Part shown: positions 40,620 through 51,304 of the stretch, piece after piece
Numbering within the stretch: position 1 is the stretch's first letter
Layout of the letters: every line of letters starts with the position of its first letter
Origin: Vibrio brasiliensis LMG 20546
GTDB lineage: Bacteria > Pseudomonadota > Gammaproteobacteria > Enterobacterales > Vibrionaceae
Length of the DNA stretch: 64,000 nucleotides
Direction of reading: 5' to 3'
NCBI RefSeq assembly: GCF_000189255.1
Contig: NZ_AEVS01000116.1
Location: forward strand, 35,913 to 99,912
Made by a program: the position numbers and the translations under genes
The notes under the pieces: model-generated
What the model saw: only the letters and a program-made list of their open reading frames with translations
Told to the model about the DNA's origin: nothing
Database searches by the model: none

Positions 40620-42143
40620 ATGATAAATTCACTTTTTCATCGCCTCAAACGGCCGCTTGCGGCCGTTTTTGTTGGCGCATTAACAACACTGGCATTTGCC
40701 CCTTACCAGCTTTGGCCACTGGCGATTATCAGCCCGGCCATACTGTTACTACTCATTCATCAACAGTCAGCCAAACGTGCGCTGTGGATTGGCTACGCCT
40801 GGGGTCTAGGCCAATTTGCCACGGGCATTAGCTGGGTTCATATCAGCATCGACAACTTTGGCGGTATGCCTAAGATCGCTAGCGTATTCCTTATGACGCT
40901 ACTGATCGGTTATCTTGCCATCTATTCGGCTCTGTTTGCCTGGAGTCTCAATCGCTTTTTCCCTAACCAACAACGCTCTCGCTTAATGCTTGCTGCGCCA
41001 GCTCTGTGGCTAATCATGGATTGGTTACGTGGCTGGGTGATGACCGGTTTCCCGTGGCTATGGCTCGGTTATAGCCAAATTGATAGCCCTCTATCAAGTT
41101 TTGCCCCTCTCGGTGGCGTAGAGCTGATCACTCTATTAGTTGTCTTTAGTGCTGGTGCCATCGCCTATGCATCTTTATCGAGGCAATGGTTGCACCTGCT
41201 CATTCCGGCAATTGTACTAATGACAGGTTTTGGGCTGCAATCTGCTCAATGGGTAACACCAACAACCGATAGTGTTACCAAAGTAGCACTCATTCAGGGC
41301 AACATTGCTCAAGAGCTAAAGTGGCAGCCGAGCCAACGCTGGCCAACCATTATGAAATATACCGATCTTACTCGTGAGAACTGGGATGCGGACATCATCA
41401 TCTGGCCAGAAGCGGCAATACCTGCCGTCGAATATGAAATATCCTCTTTCCTGAGTAATTTGGATGCTGCAGCCAGAATGAACAACAGCGCCGTGATCAC
41501 TGGTATCGTCAATAAGGGTGTGGACAGAAAGTTCTACAACAGTATCCTCACTGTAGGCCAAACCTCTTACGGTGATTATAGCTATGACATGGATAAGCGT
41601 TATCACAAACATCACTTGCTTCCCTTTGGTGAGTTCGTGCCGTTTGAGAGTATCCTGAGACCGATTGCGCCTTTCTTTAACTTACCGATGTCTTCGTTTA
41701 GCAGTGGGGACTTCATCCAGCCAAATATCGACGCTAACGGTAAACATATGGCACCAGCTCTTTGCTATGAAATCATCTTCAACGAGCAGGTCCGACAGAA
41801 TGTTAACGATGACACCGACTTCATCTTAACTCTTTCCAATGATGCCTGGTTTGGCCGCTCAATCGGTCCTCTTCAGCATATGGAAATCGCTCGGATGCGT
41901 GCTCTGGAACTAGGTAAGCCGGTTATTCGCGCTACCAACAACGGTCTGACTGCCGTCACCGATTACCGCGGTCATATCACCGCTCAGGTACCGCAGTTTG
42001 AAACCGCTGTGCTAAGAGCAGAAATTACCTCCACTCATGGTGAGACTCCATATCGCACTATCGGAACATGGCCACTTTATGTATGGGTGATGTTGAGTTT
42101 GGTGATTGGATGGAGAGTGGGAAGGAAAGTCTCTAGTCTCTAG
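40620..42143 (+). CDS. lnt: Apolipoprotein N-acyltransferase
   Basis: This 507-residue inner-membrane enzyme adds the third acyl chain to lipoproteins. I set the start at 40620 ([17 protein letters not shown]), since the upstream open frame overlaps corC and begins at a non-ATG. About six transmembrane segments precede a C-terminal nitrilase domain with the expected catalytic Glu (WPEAAIP), Lys ([11 protein letters not shown]) and Cys (LCYEII). A terminator-like hairpin (40647-40670) lies within codons 10-17. The stop codon lies inside an 8-copy heptamer repeat. Confidence 0.95.
   Translation: MINSLFHRLKRPLAAVFVGALTTLAFAPYQLWPLAIISPAILLLLIHQQSAKRALWIGYAWGLGQFATGISWVHISIDNFGGMPKIASVFLMTLLIGYLAIYSALFAWSLNRFFPNQQRSRLMLAAPALWLIMDWLRGWVMTGFPWLWLGYSQIDSPLSSFAPLGGVELITLLVVFSAGAIAYASLSRQWLHLLIPAIVLMTGFGLQSAQWVTPTTDSVTKVALIQGNIAQELKWQPSQRWPTIMKYTDLTRENWDADIIIWPEAAIPAVEYEISSFLSNLDAAARMNNSAVITGIVNKGVDRKFYNSILTVGQTSYGDYSYDMDKRYHKHHLLPFGEFVPFESILRPIAPFFNLPMSSFSSGDFIQPNIDANGKHMAPALCYEIIFNEQVRQNVNDDTDFILTLSNDAWFGRSIGPLQHMEIARMRALELGKPVIRATNNGLTAVTDYRGHITAQVPQFETAVLRAEITSTHGETPYRTIGTWPLYVWVMLSLVIGWRVGRKVSSL
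40647..40670 (+). other. Terminator-like hairpin inside lnt codons 10-17
   Basis: AAACGGCCGC / GCGGCCGTTT with a 2-nt loop is followed by TT and falls in the coding sequence just after the lnt start. It has the form of an intrinsic terminator and could attenuate lnt when ribosomes are scarce at the start. Confidence 0.5.
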
Positions 42144-42184
42144 TCTCTAGTCTCTAGTCTCTAGTCTCTAGTCTCTAGTCTCTA
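42129..42184. repeat. Heptamer tandem repeat (GTCTCTA)x8
   Basis: Eight perfect GTCTCTA copies cover the last codons and the stop codon of lnt and continue past it. On the minus strand the unit reads TAGAGAC, related to the AGAGGCG unit at 30574. Confidence 0.97.
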
Positions 42185-42196
42185 GAAAAAGATTGA

Positions 42197-42227
42197 AGGG
42201 TTGGTGTGAAAGCATCGACCCTTTTTT
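42197..42227 (+). terminator. Terminator of lnt
   Basis: A 10-bp stem (AGGGTTGGTG with its near-complement CATCGACCCT, two G-T pairs), 6-nt loop and a T-run lie just after the heptamer repeat. Confidence 0.85.
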
Positions 42228-42229
42228 GA

Positions 42230-42401
42230 GAATCGAGAGAATTATGTCTTATTAAGGACGAGTTCTGTCAACATCCTTAACACTATAGGTATTATCAACT
42301 TACTACCCGCTGCCACCTCTCGCAGGACGAAGTCCGTTCTCGATTCTCGGAGCGAAGCGTTCTCGCCCTTTCTAAACTCTCGTAGGACGCAGCCCGCTCT
42401 C
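42230..42401 (+). repeat. Dispersed intergenic mini-hairpin element, copy B
   Basis: This stretch between convergent lnt and ybeL aligns with copy A: AGGACGAGTTCTGTCAA, TATCAACTTACT and CACCTCTCGCAGG occur in the same order. Its small hairpins are GGAC-GAA-GTCC (42325-42335), GAGCG-AAG-CGTTC (42350-42362) and a weaker GGAC-GCA-GCCC (42385-42395), each preceded by TCTCG. It sits between two convergent genes and contains no ORF. Confidence 0.8.
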
Positions 42402-42872
42402 TTACGGTTTCAACGCCTGACGACTAAACCCTTTATGACCGCAGTGCGTACACGGAATAATAACCGTTGGGTGCGTATACTGAGTTTTATGCCCGCATTC
42501 GTCACAGACCAATACCCCTAGACCAATCACTTCCCCAGCCTGATAGAGCCCTTGATGATCAAGATCCTGAAATAACTCAACCCACTCGACTTTAGTTTTA
42601 TCGGTAATATCGAGTAAGCCTTGCCAAATAGAATCAGCAATCATGATGTAAAACGGTCCACTTTTTGAATCTTCATAGTTGTTGGCAAACTCTTTTAAAT
42701 CCGACTTAACATAAGCAGAGACGAGTGCTAGCTCATCCTTGGTTAAGTCATTAGCAGCGTCGACGACCTTACCTGAGGTTTCAAAAACGTGGTTAACTTC
42801 ATCCGGACTATGTTTAAGTGCCTCAACGACATCTTCAAACATCTCCTCATAACCTGCTTTGCGTTTTGGCAT
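42402..42872 (-). CDS. ybeL: Zinc-ribbon protein YbeL (DUF1451)
   Basis: This 156-residue cytosolic protein has a helical N-terminal region and a C-terminal zinc ribbon with two CxxC pairs (CDECGHKT and CTHCGHKG). It matches E. coli YbeL, of unknown function, and its position next to leuS is conserved. An AGGAGG ribosome-binding site lies 6 nt before the ATG. The gene is divergent from leuS and converges on lnt. Confidence 0.9.
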   Translation of the reverse strand: MPKRKAGYEEMFEDVVEALKHSPDEVNHVFETSGKVVDAANDLTKDELALVSAYVKSDLKEFANNYEDSKSGPFYIMIADSIWQGLLDITDKTKVEWVELFQDLDHQGLYQAGEVIGLGVLVCDECGHKTQYTHPTVIIPCTHCGHKGFSRQALKP

Positions 42873-43061
42873 CGCTAACCTCCTTTCGATTCACTGATGC
42901 ACATTCATTTCACCCTATAAAGGCAATAAACATCACCATCTTTACGTGATTTGAGTGGGTATTGGCTATTGTTGTGCCCCTCTCCTTTAGGTATTCTATG
43001 ACGATCTATTAATGTCTGTTCTAACCGAACTCACAAATTCCAAGATAACCGGATATCATCG

Positions 43062-45635
43062 ATGCAAGAACAATATAACCCGCAAGATATTGAACAAAAA
43101 GTTCAACAGCACTGGGATAACAACAAGACCTTTGTTGTAAGTGAAGACCCAAACAAAGAAAAATTCTACTGTCTCTCTATGTTCCCATACCCAAGTGGCC
43201 GACTGCATATGGGCCACGTGCGTAACTACACTATCGGTGATGTTGTCTCTCGTTTCCAACGCCTACAAGGTAAAAACGTAATGCAACCAATTGGTTGGGA
43301 CGCATTCGGTCTACCAGCAGAAAACGCAGCAGTTAAGAACAATACTGCACCTGCGCCTTGGACTTACGAAAACATCGAATACATGAAGAACCAGCTAAAA
43401 CTGCTTGGTTTTGGTTACGACTGGAACCGTGAGTTCGCGACATGTACACCTGAATACTACCGTTGGGAACAAGAGTTCTTCACTAAGCTTTACAACAAGG
43501 GCTTGGTTTACAAGAAGACATCTTCAGTTAACTGGTGTCCAAATGACCAAACTGTTCTGGCTAACGAGCAGGTTGAAGACGGCTGCTGCTGGCGTTGTGA
43601 TACTCCAGTAGAGCAAAAAGAGATCCCACAGTGGTTCATTAAGATCACTGAATACGCTCAAGAGCTGCTAGACGATCTGGATAACCTGGACGGTTGGCCT
43701 GAAATGGTTAAAACCATGCAGCGCAACTGGATTGGTCGCTCTGAAGGTGTTGAACTGAAGTTCGAAGTAAAAGGTCAACAGGATCTGGAAGTTTACACTA
43801 CGCGTCCTGACACACTAATGGGTGTGACATACGTAGGTATCGCAGCGGGTCACCCTCTGGCAGCCGTAGCAGCAGAGAACAACCCAGAGCTTGCAGCCTT
43901 CATTGACGAATGTAAGAACAACAAAGTAGCGGAAGCTGAACTAGCGACAATGGAGAAGAAAGGTATGGCGACTGGCCTTACTGCTATTCACCCATTGAAC
44001 GGTCGTGAAGTTCCAGTTTACGTCGCTAACTTCGTACTGATGGATTACGGTACAGGCGCTGTTATGGCAGTACCTGCACACGATCAACGCGACTTCGAGT
44101 TCGCAACTAAGTACGGTCTGGATATCATTCCAGTTATCAAACCAGCTGACGGTAGCGAACTAAACATCGCAGAAGAAGCATACACAGAAAAAGGTGTGCT
44201 GTTCGACTCTGGTGAGTTTGACGGTCTTGAATTCCAGGCAGCGTTTGATGCAATCGCGGCGAAACTTGAGGCTGAAGGCAAAGGTACTAAGACAGTTAAC
44301 TTCCGTCTACGTGACTGGGGTGTATCTCGTCAGCGTTACTGGGGTGCTCCAATCCCTATGGTAACGACCGAAGATGGTCAGGTTCACCCAGTTCCAGCGG
44401 AGCAGCTACCAGTCATTCTTCCAGAAGATGTAGTAATGGATGGCGTAACCAGCCCTATTAAAGCTGACAAAGAGTGGGCGAAGACGACATTTAACGGCGA
44501 ACCGGCTCTACGTGAAACCGATACCTTCGATACCTTTATGGAATCTTCTTGGTACTACGCGCGTTACTGTTCACCACAAGCAGATGACATCCTGGATCCT
44601 GAAAAGGCAAACTACTGGCTACCAGTAGACCAGTACATCGGTGGTATCGAGCACGCTTGTATGCACCTACTGTACTCTCGTTTCTTCCATAAGCTGCTAC
44701 GTGATGCTGGTTACGTAACGTCTGACGAGCCGTTCAAACAGCTTCTATGTCAAGGCATGGTACTGGCAGATGCGTTCTACTTTGAGAACGAAAAAGGCGG
44801 TAAAGAGTGGGTTGCACCGACAGACGTAACAGTTGAACGTGATGGCAAAGGCCGTATCACTTCAGCTAAAGATGACCAGGGACGTGACGTTGAGCACTCA
44901 GGCATGATCAAGATGTCTAAGTCGAAGAACAACGGTATCGACCCACAAGAGATGGTAGACAAGTACGGTGCTGACACAGTACGTCTATTTATGATGTTTG
45001 CGTCTCCGGCAGATATGACGCTTGAATGGCAAGAGTCAGGCGTTGAAGGTGCTAACCGCTTCCTGAAACGTGTATGGAAACTGGTTAAAGAGCACGCATC
45101 GAAAGGCGCAGCAGAAGGCGTTGATACTTCAGCTCTGTCTGGCGACCAGAAAGCACTACGTCGCGATGTTCACAAGACGATCGCTAAAGTGACTGACGAT
45201 ATCGCTCGTCGTCAAACATTCAACACAGCAATCGCTGCCATCATGGAACTGATGAACAAGCTAGCGAAAGCACCTCAAGAATCTGCGCAAGACCGCGCTA
45301 TCCTTGATGAAGCGTTGAAAGCGGTTGTCGCTATGCTTTACCCAATCACTCCGCACATCTCATACGAGCTTTGGGTTGCGCTAGGTGAGTCAGACATCGA
45401 TAACGCAGTATGGCCAACGTTCGACGAAAAAGCGCTTGTTGAAGATGAAAAAACAATCGTTGTTCAGGTTAACGGTAAGCTACGTGCGAAGCTAACTGTT
45501 CCTGCTGACATCTCTAAAGAAGAGATTGAACAACTAGGTCTGAACGATGAGAACGTGACTAAGTTCACTGAAGACAAAACTGTGCGTAAAGTTATCTACG
45601 TGCCAGGTAAACTTCTAAACATCGTTGCGAACTAA
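43062..45635 (+). CDS. leuS: Leucyl-tRNA synthetase
   Basis: This 857-residue class-I synthetase has the HIGH-type motif HMGH ([11 protein letters not shown]), an editing domain with the DTLMG segment, and KMSKS (KMSKSKNNG) near residue 619. Codon use is strongly optimised. It heads a conserved series leuS-lptE-holA-rsfS-rlmH-mrdA-rodA-rlpA-dacA-ybeD-lipB-lipA, but a terminator follows directly, so the genes after it are likely transcribed from promoters of their own. Confidence 0.98.
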   Translation: MQEQYNPQDIEQKVQQHWDNNKTFVVSEDPNKEKFYCLSMFPYPSGRLHMGHVRNYTIGDVVSRFQRLQGKNVMQPIGWDAFGLPAENAAVKNNTAPAPWTYENIEYMKNQLKLLGFGYDWNREFATCTPEYYRWEQEFFTKLYNKGLVYKKTSSVNWCPNDQTVLANEQVEDGCCWRCDTPVEQKEIPQWFIKITEYAQELLDDLDNLDGWPEMVKTMQRNWIGRSEGVELKFEVKGQQDLEVYTTRPDTLMGVTYVGIAAGHPLAAVAAENNPELAAFIDECKNNKVAEAELATMEKKGMATGLTAIHPLNGREVPVYVANFVLMDYGTGAVMAVPAHDQRDFEFATKYGLDIIPVIKPADGSELNIAEEAYTEKGVLFDSGEFDGLEFQAAFDAIAAKLEAEGKGTKTVNFRLRDWGVSRQRYWGAPIPMVTTEDGQVHPVPAEQLPVILPEDVVMDGVTSPIKADKEWAKTTFNGEPALRETDTFDTFMESSWYYARYCSPQADDILDPEKANYWLPVDQYIGGIEHACMHLLYSRFFHKLLRDAGYVTSDEPFKQLLCQGMVLADAFYFENEKGGKEWVAPTDVTVERDGKGRITSAKDDQGRDVEHSGMIKMSKSKNNGIDPQEMVDKYGADTVRLFMMFASPADMTLEWQESGVEGANRFLKRVWKLVKEHASKGAAEGVDTSALSGDQKALRRDVHKTIAKVTDDIARRQTFNTAIAAIMELMNKLAKAPQESAQDRAILDEALKAVVAMLYPITPHISYELWVALGESDIDNAVWPTFDEKALVEDEKTIVVQVNGKLRAKLTVPADISKEEIEQLGLNDENVTKFTEDKTVRKVIYVPGKLLNIVAN

Positions 45636-45654
45636 TCTGTTCTGATGACGTCAT

Positions 45655-45683
45655 AAACAGGGTAGCCACCTACCCTGTTTTAT
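45655..45683 (+). terminator. Terminator of leuS
   Basis: Stem AAACAGGGTAG / CTACCCTGTTT with a 4-nt loop ends in TTATTT, 19 bp after the stop. Confidence 0.88.
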
Positions 45684-45759
45684 TTATCTTAGAGTTTTGA
45701 CTAGCCAGAATTCTCAGAGCTATAAGATAAGTATTCCAATAATCGAGAGCCATCAACCT

Positions 45760-46410
45760 ATGTTTCCTCAAGTCATGCGACTAATTTCAACTCGTTCTAT
45801 TAAGCTAACCACGGTTGTACTTACTGCGAGCCTTCTTTCTGCTTGTGGTTTCCACTTACGTGGTGACTACTCTATTCCGGAAGAGCTAGATACTATGTCA
45901 CTTACTAGCTATGACCAGTACAGCAGCTTCACGCGTATGATGAAAGGCCAGTTACGCATGAGTGAAATTAAATTGGTTGCACCTGCTGCCGACGTACCTA
46001 ACCTGCACCTAATCAGCGAAGGCGTAGGTGAACGTACCCTATCTCTATACCAAAATACCCGCGCAGCGGAGAAGGAATTAACATTCCGTACTTCTTACCG
46101 TGTGACCATCCCTGAACTTGGTGAAAAGACGTTCTCAACCAGTGTGACACGCAGCTATCTGGACAACCCGCTGACAGCACTAGCAAAGTCTGTTGAACGC
46201 GACATGATCGAAGACGAGATGCGCAAACTAGCGGCTTCGCAAATTATTCGCCAGATGGCACGCCTGAAAACCAATATTGAATCAGGCACTATGTTGAGTG
46301 AAGAAGAACAACAAGCTCAGCTAAAAGCAGAAGAGGAACAGTACCGAATCAAGACGTTCACTACTGATGAGCCTCAGGAAGGCGTCACTACTACTTCTGA
46401 GAACCAGTAA
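45760..46410 (+). CDS. lptE: LPS assembly lipoprotein LptE
   Basis: This outer-membrane lipoprotein plugs the LptD barrel and helps insert lipopolysaccharide. With a start at 45760 (GAGAG about 10 nt upstream) the protein has 216 residues and its lipobox LLSAC places the lipidated Cys at residue 29; a start at 45775 gives Cys24 and cannot be excluded. The motif CGFHLRG just after the Cys is diagnostic. The C-terminus is a Gln/Glu-rich tail. holA follows after 5 bp. Confidence 0.93.
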   Translation: MFPQVMRLISTRSIKLTTVVLTASLLSACGFHLRGDYSIPEELDTMSLTSYDQYSSFTRMMKGQLRMSEIKLVAPAADVPNLHLISEGVGERTLSLYQNTRAAEKELTFRTSYRVTIPELGEKTFSTSVTRSYLDNPLTALAKSVERDMIEDEMRKLAASQIIRQMARLKTNIESGTMLSEEEQQAQLKAEEEQYRIKTFTTDEPQEGVTTTSENQ

Positions 46411-46415
46411 CCTGT

Positions 46416-47429
46416 ATGCGAGTTTTCGCCGATCGATTGGTGGAGCAGTTAGCTAAACAGCTCCACCCGACCTACTTAATTTTCGGCAACGAGCCGCTAC
46501 TCCTGCAAGAATCTCGTCAAGCGATCCAAAAAGCCGCCCACCAGCAAGGTTTCGAAGAAAGACACAGATTTGCAATTGATAGCTCGTTTGACTGGAACCT
46601 GGTCTACGACTGCTGTCAGGCTATGAGCCTGTTTTCGGCCAGACAGATTATTGAACTTGAGCTCCCTGAAGCAGGTGTTAACGCCGGCATAGCAAAAGAG
46701 CTGCTATCAGTATCAGATTTACTCCATAGCGATGTCATACTGGTCATAATCGGTAGCAAACTGACCAAAGCACAAGAGAACGCAAAATGGTTTAAAGCAC
46801 TGTCAAGTCAGGGCTGTTGGGTCAACTGTCTGACACCTGATATTCAGCGCCTACCCCAGTTTGTTCAGGTTCGCTGCCGTGCACTGGGTCTTAAGCCAGA
46901 TCCTGAAGCGGTACAGATGCTGGCTCAGTGGCACGAGGGAAACCTGTTTGCCCTGACTCAAAGCTTAGAGAAGCTCGCACTGCTTTACCCTGATGGTGTA
47001 CTCAACCTGGTTCGCTTAGAAGAGTCGCTCAGTAGACACAATCACTTTACTGCTTTTCATTGGATTGACGCACTGTTGGCGGGAAAAGCGAAGCGCTCTC
47101 AACGCATTCTTCGCCAGCTTGAGGCTGAAGGAGTAGAAACAGTCATTCTGGCAAGAACGGTACAGAAAGAATTGACTCAGTTGTTGACCATGTCTCAGCT
47201 TGTGCAAACCCAGCCAATTGGTCAGGTGTTTGAAAAATACCGTATCTGGCAATCAAAGCGTCCGCTTTACTCCGCGGCTCTGAACCGGTTATCACCAGTA
47301 AAAATTATGCAGCTTTTGCAGTTGCTCGCGCAAACTGAACGAATGATAAAAACTCAGTACGAACAGTCAAGCTGGCCACTATTACACCAGTTAAGTACCG
47401 AGGTTTGCTTACCTCAGGTTAAGCTATAA
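46416..47429 (+). CDS. holA: DNA polymerase III delta subunit
   Basis: This 337-residue clamp-loader subunit opens the beta clamp. The N-terminal segment MRVFADRLVEQL, the LIFGNEPLLLQESR motif and the overall length match HolA. It lacks Walker motifs, as expected for delta. It sits 5 bp after lptE and 72 bp before rsfS, the same order as in E. coli. Confidence 0.95.
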   Translation: MRVFADRLVEQLAKQLHPTYLIFGNEPLLLQESRQAIQKAAHQQGFEERHRFAIDSSFDWNLVYDCCQAMSLFSARQIIELELPEAGVNAGIAKELLSVSDLLHSDVILVIIGSKLTKAQENAKWFKALSSQGCWVNCLTPDIQRLPQFVQVRCRALGLKPDPEAVQMLAQWHEGNLFALTQSLEKLALLYPDGVLNLVRLEESLSRHNHFTAFHWIDALLAGKAKRSQRILRQLEAEGVETVILARTVQKELTQLLTMSQLVQTQPIGQVFEKYRIWQSKRPLYSAALNRLSPVKIMQLLQLLAQTERMIKTQYEQSSWPLLHQLSTEVCLPQVKL

Positions 47430-47501
47430 AAAGCGTGGTATACTGCGCCGCCCCAAAATACACTTACTAGTGTCAATCGAATAATTAACGAGGAAAACCC
47501 T

Positions 47502-47819
47502 TTGCAACTTGAACAGCTAAACGAATTTCTAGTCGATAAAGTAGATGATATGAAAGCTCAGGATATCAAAACCATTGATGTTCAGGGTAAATCAAGCATT
47601 ACTGATTACATGATCGTTTGTACTGGAACCTCAAAACGTCACGTTGCTTCTATCGCTGAACATGTCGCTAAAGAATCTAAACTTGCCGGTATTACTCCAC
47701 TAGGTATTGATGGTGAAGCCGAAGGTGAATGGGTTGTTCTGGATATGGGCACAACTATTATTCACGTAATGCAAGAAGAGCAACGCGAGCTATACCAACT
47801 AGAGAAGCTTTGGGGCTAA
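47502..47819 (+). CDS. rsfS: Ribosomal silencing factor RsfS
   Basis: This 105-residue protein binds ribosomal protein L14 and blocks joining of 30S and 50S subunits in starvation. It starts at TTG 47502 with a GAGG ribosome-binding site 8 nt away. The family motif [20 protein letters not shown] is present. rlmH follows after 3 bp. All features match E. coli RsfS (YbeB). Confidence 0.95.
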   Translation: MQLEQLNEFLVDKVDDMKAQDIKTIDVQGKSSITDYMIVCTGTSKRHVASIAEHVAKESKLAGITPLGIDGEAEGEWVVLDMGTTIIHVMQEEQRELYQLEKLWG

Positions 47820-47822
47820 GCG

Positions 47823-48293
47823 ATGAAGATACAGCTAATTGCCGTTGGTACCAAGATGCCAAAGTGGGTCGAAGAAGGCTTTCAGGAGTATCGCCGTCGC
47901 TTTCCACACGACATGCCTCTGGAGCTTGTTGAAATTCCAGCCGGAAAACGTGGAAAAAATGCCGATATTGCAAGAATTCTGCAAAAAGAAGGCGAAGCCA
48001 TGCTAGCGGCGGTGCCAAAAGGCAACCGAATTGTTACTCTCGACATCCCTGGCAAAAAGTGGGACACACCGCAATTAGCTGAACAGTTGGAAAACTGGAA
48101 ACTCGACGCAAGAGATGTGTCGATTTTAATTGGTGGACCTGAAGGACTGGCACCAGCGTGTAAAGCAGCAGCCGATCAAAGTTGGTCTCTGTCAGCTTTG
48201 ACGTTACCACACCCACTTGTCCGTATTGTGATGGCTGAAAGCCTGTACAGAGCGTGGAGCATTACTGCCAACCACCCATATCACCGAGAATAA
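47823..48293 (+). CDS. rlmH: 23S rRNA (pseudouridine1915-N3)-methyltransferase
   Basis: This 156-residue SPOUT-fold methyltransferase acts on pseudouridine 1915 in assembled 70S ribosomes. The knotted SAM site shows LIGGPEGL and the C-terminal [20 protein letters not shown] signature. It is 3 bp after rsfS and 6 bp before mrdA, giving a tight operon with ribosome and cell-wall genes. Confidence 0.96.
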   Translation: MKIQLIAVGTKMPKWVEEGFQEYRRRFPHDMPLELVEIPAGKRGKNADIARILQKEGEAMLAAVPKGNRIVTLDIPGKKWDTPQLAEQLENWKLDARDVSILIGGPEGLAPACKAAADQSWSLSALTLPHPLVRIVMAESLYRAWSITANHPYHRE

Positions 48294-48299
48294 CCATAG

Positions 48300-50180
48300 A
48301 TGTTACGGAAGCGTACCCAGATAAGGGATTACCACGAAGAAGCGCGACTATTTAAGAGTCGCGCTATTGTCGCTTTCATTGGTATTGTGGCAATGATGGG
48401 TATTTTGGTTACCAACCTGTACAACATCCAGATCAACCAATACCAAGACTATAAAACCCGCTCTAATGACAACCGGATTAAAGTTGTCCCAATCGCTCCC
48501 AACCGCGGTCTGATTTACGACCGTAACGGAAAACTACTGGCAGAAAACCGCCCAGTATTCAGCCTCGAACTGACACCGGAAAAGATCAAAGATATGGACG
48601 ATACCATTCGTCGTCTGCAGGAAATCTTAACCATCACTCCTGAACAAGTTGAGCGATTCAAGAAAGAACGTCGTCAAACACGACGCTTTAAATCTGTTCC
48701 GATTTTAAACCAGCTTACCCCTGAACAGGTGGCTAAGTTTTCTGTCAACCAGCACAAGTTTCCGGGAGTCTCCGTAAACGCGGCCCTTAAGCGCCACTAC
48801 CCATACGGTGAGGTTCTGACTCACGTAATTGGCTATGTATCGCGTATTAACGACCGCGATATGCAGCGCTTAATCCGTGAGGAGAAAGATGCTAACTATC
48901 AGGCAACCCGAGATATCGGTAAGCTAGGTATCGAGCGTTACTACGAAGATATGCTACACGGTACTGCTGGTTATCAGGAAGTAGAAGTGAATAGCCGCGG
49001 TCGAGTGATCCGTACCCTAAAATACGTTCCGCCAGTGCCAGGCAAAGACATCGTCCTCAATCTGGATATTGATCTACAGCTATACGTTCATAAGCTGCTA
49101 GATGGCCGCCGTGGTAGTGCCGTGGTACTCGATCCAGAAGACAATGGTGTTCTGGCGATGGTTTCAAGCCCAAGTTATGACCCGAACGCCTTCGTTCATG
49201 GTATTTCCGGTAAAGCGTATAGCGCGCTACTTAATGACAAAAACCGTCCTCTGGTTAACCGAGCAACACTCGGAATTTACCCACCAGCGTCGACTATTAA
49301 GCCATTCATGGCAGTCGCTGCACTACAGGAAGGAGTTGTCACGCCTTATACCACACGAAATGACCCGGGTTACTGGAAGATTCCAAATTCGAAAACTAAG
49401 CCGTTCCGTGACTGGCTCCGTTGGGGACATGGCAAAGTCGATATTGTCCAGTCAATTGAAGAGTCGGTAGATACCTTCTTCTATCAGGTTGCCTACGACA
49501 TGGGCATCGACCGCATTTCACGCTGGATGATGATGTTTGGTTTTGGTGACTATACGGGTATCGATATTTACGAAGAGAGTAAGGCCAATATGCCGACTCG
49601 TGAGTGGAAAATGGCGCGCCATCGAACTCCGTGGTATCAAGGGGATACAATCCCTGTTGGTATCGGTCAAGGATACTGGACTTCAACACCTATGCAGTTA
49701 GCGAAAGCGACCTCTGTGCTGGTAAAACGAGGCGAAGTCGTCGCTCCACACTTACTGCGAGCAACCATCGAAAATGGTGAAGTATTTGAAAAGCAGCAGT
49801 TGTCCGATATCGAAACCTATCCACCAATCACCGGCGTAAAACCTCGCTACTGGGATATGGCGATTGAAGGCATGCGTCTGGTTAACCATGGTAAAAAAGG
49901 CACCGCTCGCCGCGCATTCACTAAGACCAAATATGTCAGTGCTGGTAAATCAGGTACAGCGCAGGTATTTGGCCTGGGCGAAGACGAAGAGTACAACGCA
50001 GATGAAATCGCAGAACACTTGCGTGACCACGCCCTCTTCACTGGCTTTGCTCCGATTGATGATCCTAAGCTTATTGTCACCATCGTATTAGAGAACGCGG
50101 GTGGCGGTTCATCGCAGGGCGGCCCTGTGGTGAGAAAGATATTTGACCACGTGCTCGTGGATAATAAAGAGGCGAACTAA
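48300..50180 (+). CDS. mrdA: Penicillin-binding protein 2 (elongation transpeptidase)
   Basis: This 626-residue class-B PBP has one N-terminal membrane anchor (about 21-43), a dimerisation region and a transpeptidase domain with SxxK (ASTIKP), SVDTFF at the SxN position and KSGTAQ at the KTG position. It crosslinks peptidoglycan during lateral growth with RodA, encoded 2 bp downstream. The gene order matches E. coli mrdA-mrdB. Confidence 0.97.
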   Translation: MLRKRTQIRDYHEEARLFKSRAIVAFIGIVAMMGILVTNLYNIQINQYQDYKTRSNDNRIKVVPIAPNRGLIYDRNGKLLAENRPVFSLELTPEKIKDMDDTIRRLQEILTITPEQVERFKKERRQTRRFKSVPILNQLTPEQVAKFSVNQHKFPGVSVNAALKRHYPYGEVLTHVIGYVSRINDRDMQRLIREEKDANYQATRDIGKLGIERYYEDMLHGTAGYQEVEVNSRGRVIRTLKYVPPVPGKDIVLNLDIDLQLYVHKLLDGRRGSAVVLDPEDNGVLAMVSSPSYDPNAFVHGISGKAYSALLNDKNRPLVNRATLGIYPPASTIKPFMAVAALQEGVVTPYTTRNDPGYWKIPNSKTKPFRDWLRWGHGKVDIVQSIEESVDTFFYQVAYDMGIDRISRWMMMFGFGDYTGIDIYEESKANMPTREWKMARHRTPWYQGDTIPVGIGQGYWTSTPMQLAKATSVLVKRGEVVAPHLLRATIENGEVFEKQQLSDIETYPPITGVKPRYWDMAIEGMRLVNHGKKGTARRAFTKTKYVSAGKSGTAQVFGLGEDEEYNADEIAEHLRDHALFTGFAPIDDPKLIVTIVLENAGGGSSQGGPVVRKIFDHVLVDNKEAN

Positions 50181-50182
50181 TC

Positions 50183-51304
50183 ATGGATTTGAATCCAGCT
50201 ACGGGTCAAAACCGAGTTCTGTTTGAACGCTTCCATCTCGACCTTCCATTACTGCTGGGGATACTGGTGCTAATGGGATTTGGTTTGGTGGTAATGTACA
50301 GCGCAAGTGGACAAAGCTTAGCGATGATGGACCGCCAGGCAATGCGTATGGGGCTTGCTCTTGGAGTCATGCTTTTCTTGGCACAGATCCCGCCACGAAC
50401 CTATGAAGCTTTAGCACCACTCATGTTTGCAGGTGGTGTGATATTGCTGCTCGGCGTGCTGTTTTTTGGTGAGGCATCCAAAGGCGCTCAACGTTGGCTA
50501 AATTTGGGTTTTATTCGCTTCCAGCCTTCAGAGTTACTTAAGCTAGCAGTACCACTTATGGTGGCTCGCTATATTGGTAAGCGCCCACTGCCTCCGACAT
50601 TCCAGACACTGGTCATCTCGTTAGTCATGGTGTTTGTACCGACGATTCTGATTGCTAAGCAACCAGACTTAGGCACCTCAATACTGATTGCGGCGTCAGG
50701 GATCTTTGTTATTTTCCTCGCTGGTATCAGTTGGAAAATCATTTTTGCGGCAGCATGTGGTCTCGGCGCATTTCTGCCTATCCTGTGGTTTTTCTTGATG
50801 CGTGAGTATCAGAAGGTGCGGGTAAGAACTCTCTTTAACCCTGAATCAGATCCTCTTGGCGCGGGTTACCACATAATCCAGAGTAAAATTGCTATTGGCT
50901 CCGGAGGGATAGCAGGTAAAGGCTGGTTACAAGGTACTCAGTCACAGCTTGAGTTTCTTCCAGAGCGTCACACTGACTTTATCTTCGCTGTTATTGCTGA
51001 AGAATGGGGGTTAATCGGTATCCTTATACTGCTGAGCTTGTACCTGTTTATCATCGGTCGTGGCTTAGTATTAGCCAGTAAAGCCCAAACAGCCTTTGGC
51101 CGTATGATGGCTGGTAGTATTGTGCTTAGCTTCTTCGTTTACGTATTCGTAAATATCGGCATGGTAAGTGGTATTTTACCTGTTGTTGGCGTTCCACTAC
51201 CATTAATCAGTTATGGTGGCACTTCCATGGTGACACTAATGGCCGGTTTCGGGATATTGATGTCTATCCACACCCATAGAAAAGCATTTTCGAAGGCAAT
51301 TTAA
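50183..51304 (+). CDS. rodA: Peptidoglycan glycosyltransferase RodA
   Basis: This 373-residue SEDS-family protein has about ten transmembrane segments and the catalytic-region motif [14 protein letters not shown]. It polymerises glycan strands in the elongasome together with PBP2. It begins 2 bp after mrdA, and rlpA begins at the base after its stop codon, so the three are co-transcribed. Confidence 0.97.
   Translation: MDLNPATGQNRVLFERFHLDLPLLLGILVLMGFGLVVMYSASGQSLAMMDRQAMRMGLALGVMLFLAQIPPRTYEALAPLMFAGGVILLLGVLFFGEASKGAQRWLNLGFIRFQPSELLKLAVPLMVARYIGKRPLPPTFQTLVISLVMVFVPTILIAKQPDLGTSILIAASGIFVIFLAGISWKIIFAAACGLGAFLPILWFFLMREYQKVRVRTLFNPESDPLGAGYHIIQSKIAIGSGGIAGKGWLQGTQSQLEFLPERHTDFIFAVIAEEWGLIGILILLSLYLFIIGRGLVLASKAQTAFGRMMAGSIVLSFFVYVFVNIGMVSGILPVVGVPLPLISYGGTSMVTLMAGFGILMSIHTHRKAFSKAI

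Noticed and set aside
30574-42184. The heptamer arrays as CRISPR repeats
   Set aside because: The unit is only 7 bp, without spacers, and no cas gene is present.
45697-45759. An upstream start for lptE at 45697
   Set aside because: It would place the lipobox far from the N-terminus; starts at 45760 or 45775 fit a lipoprotein signal peptide.
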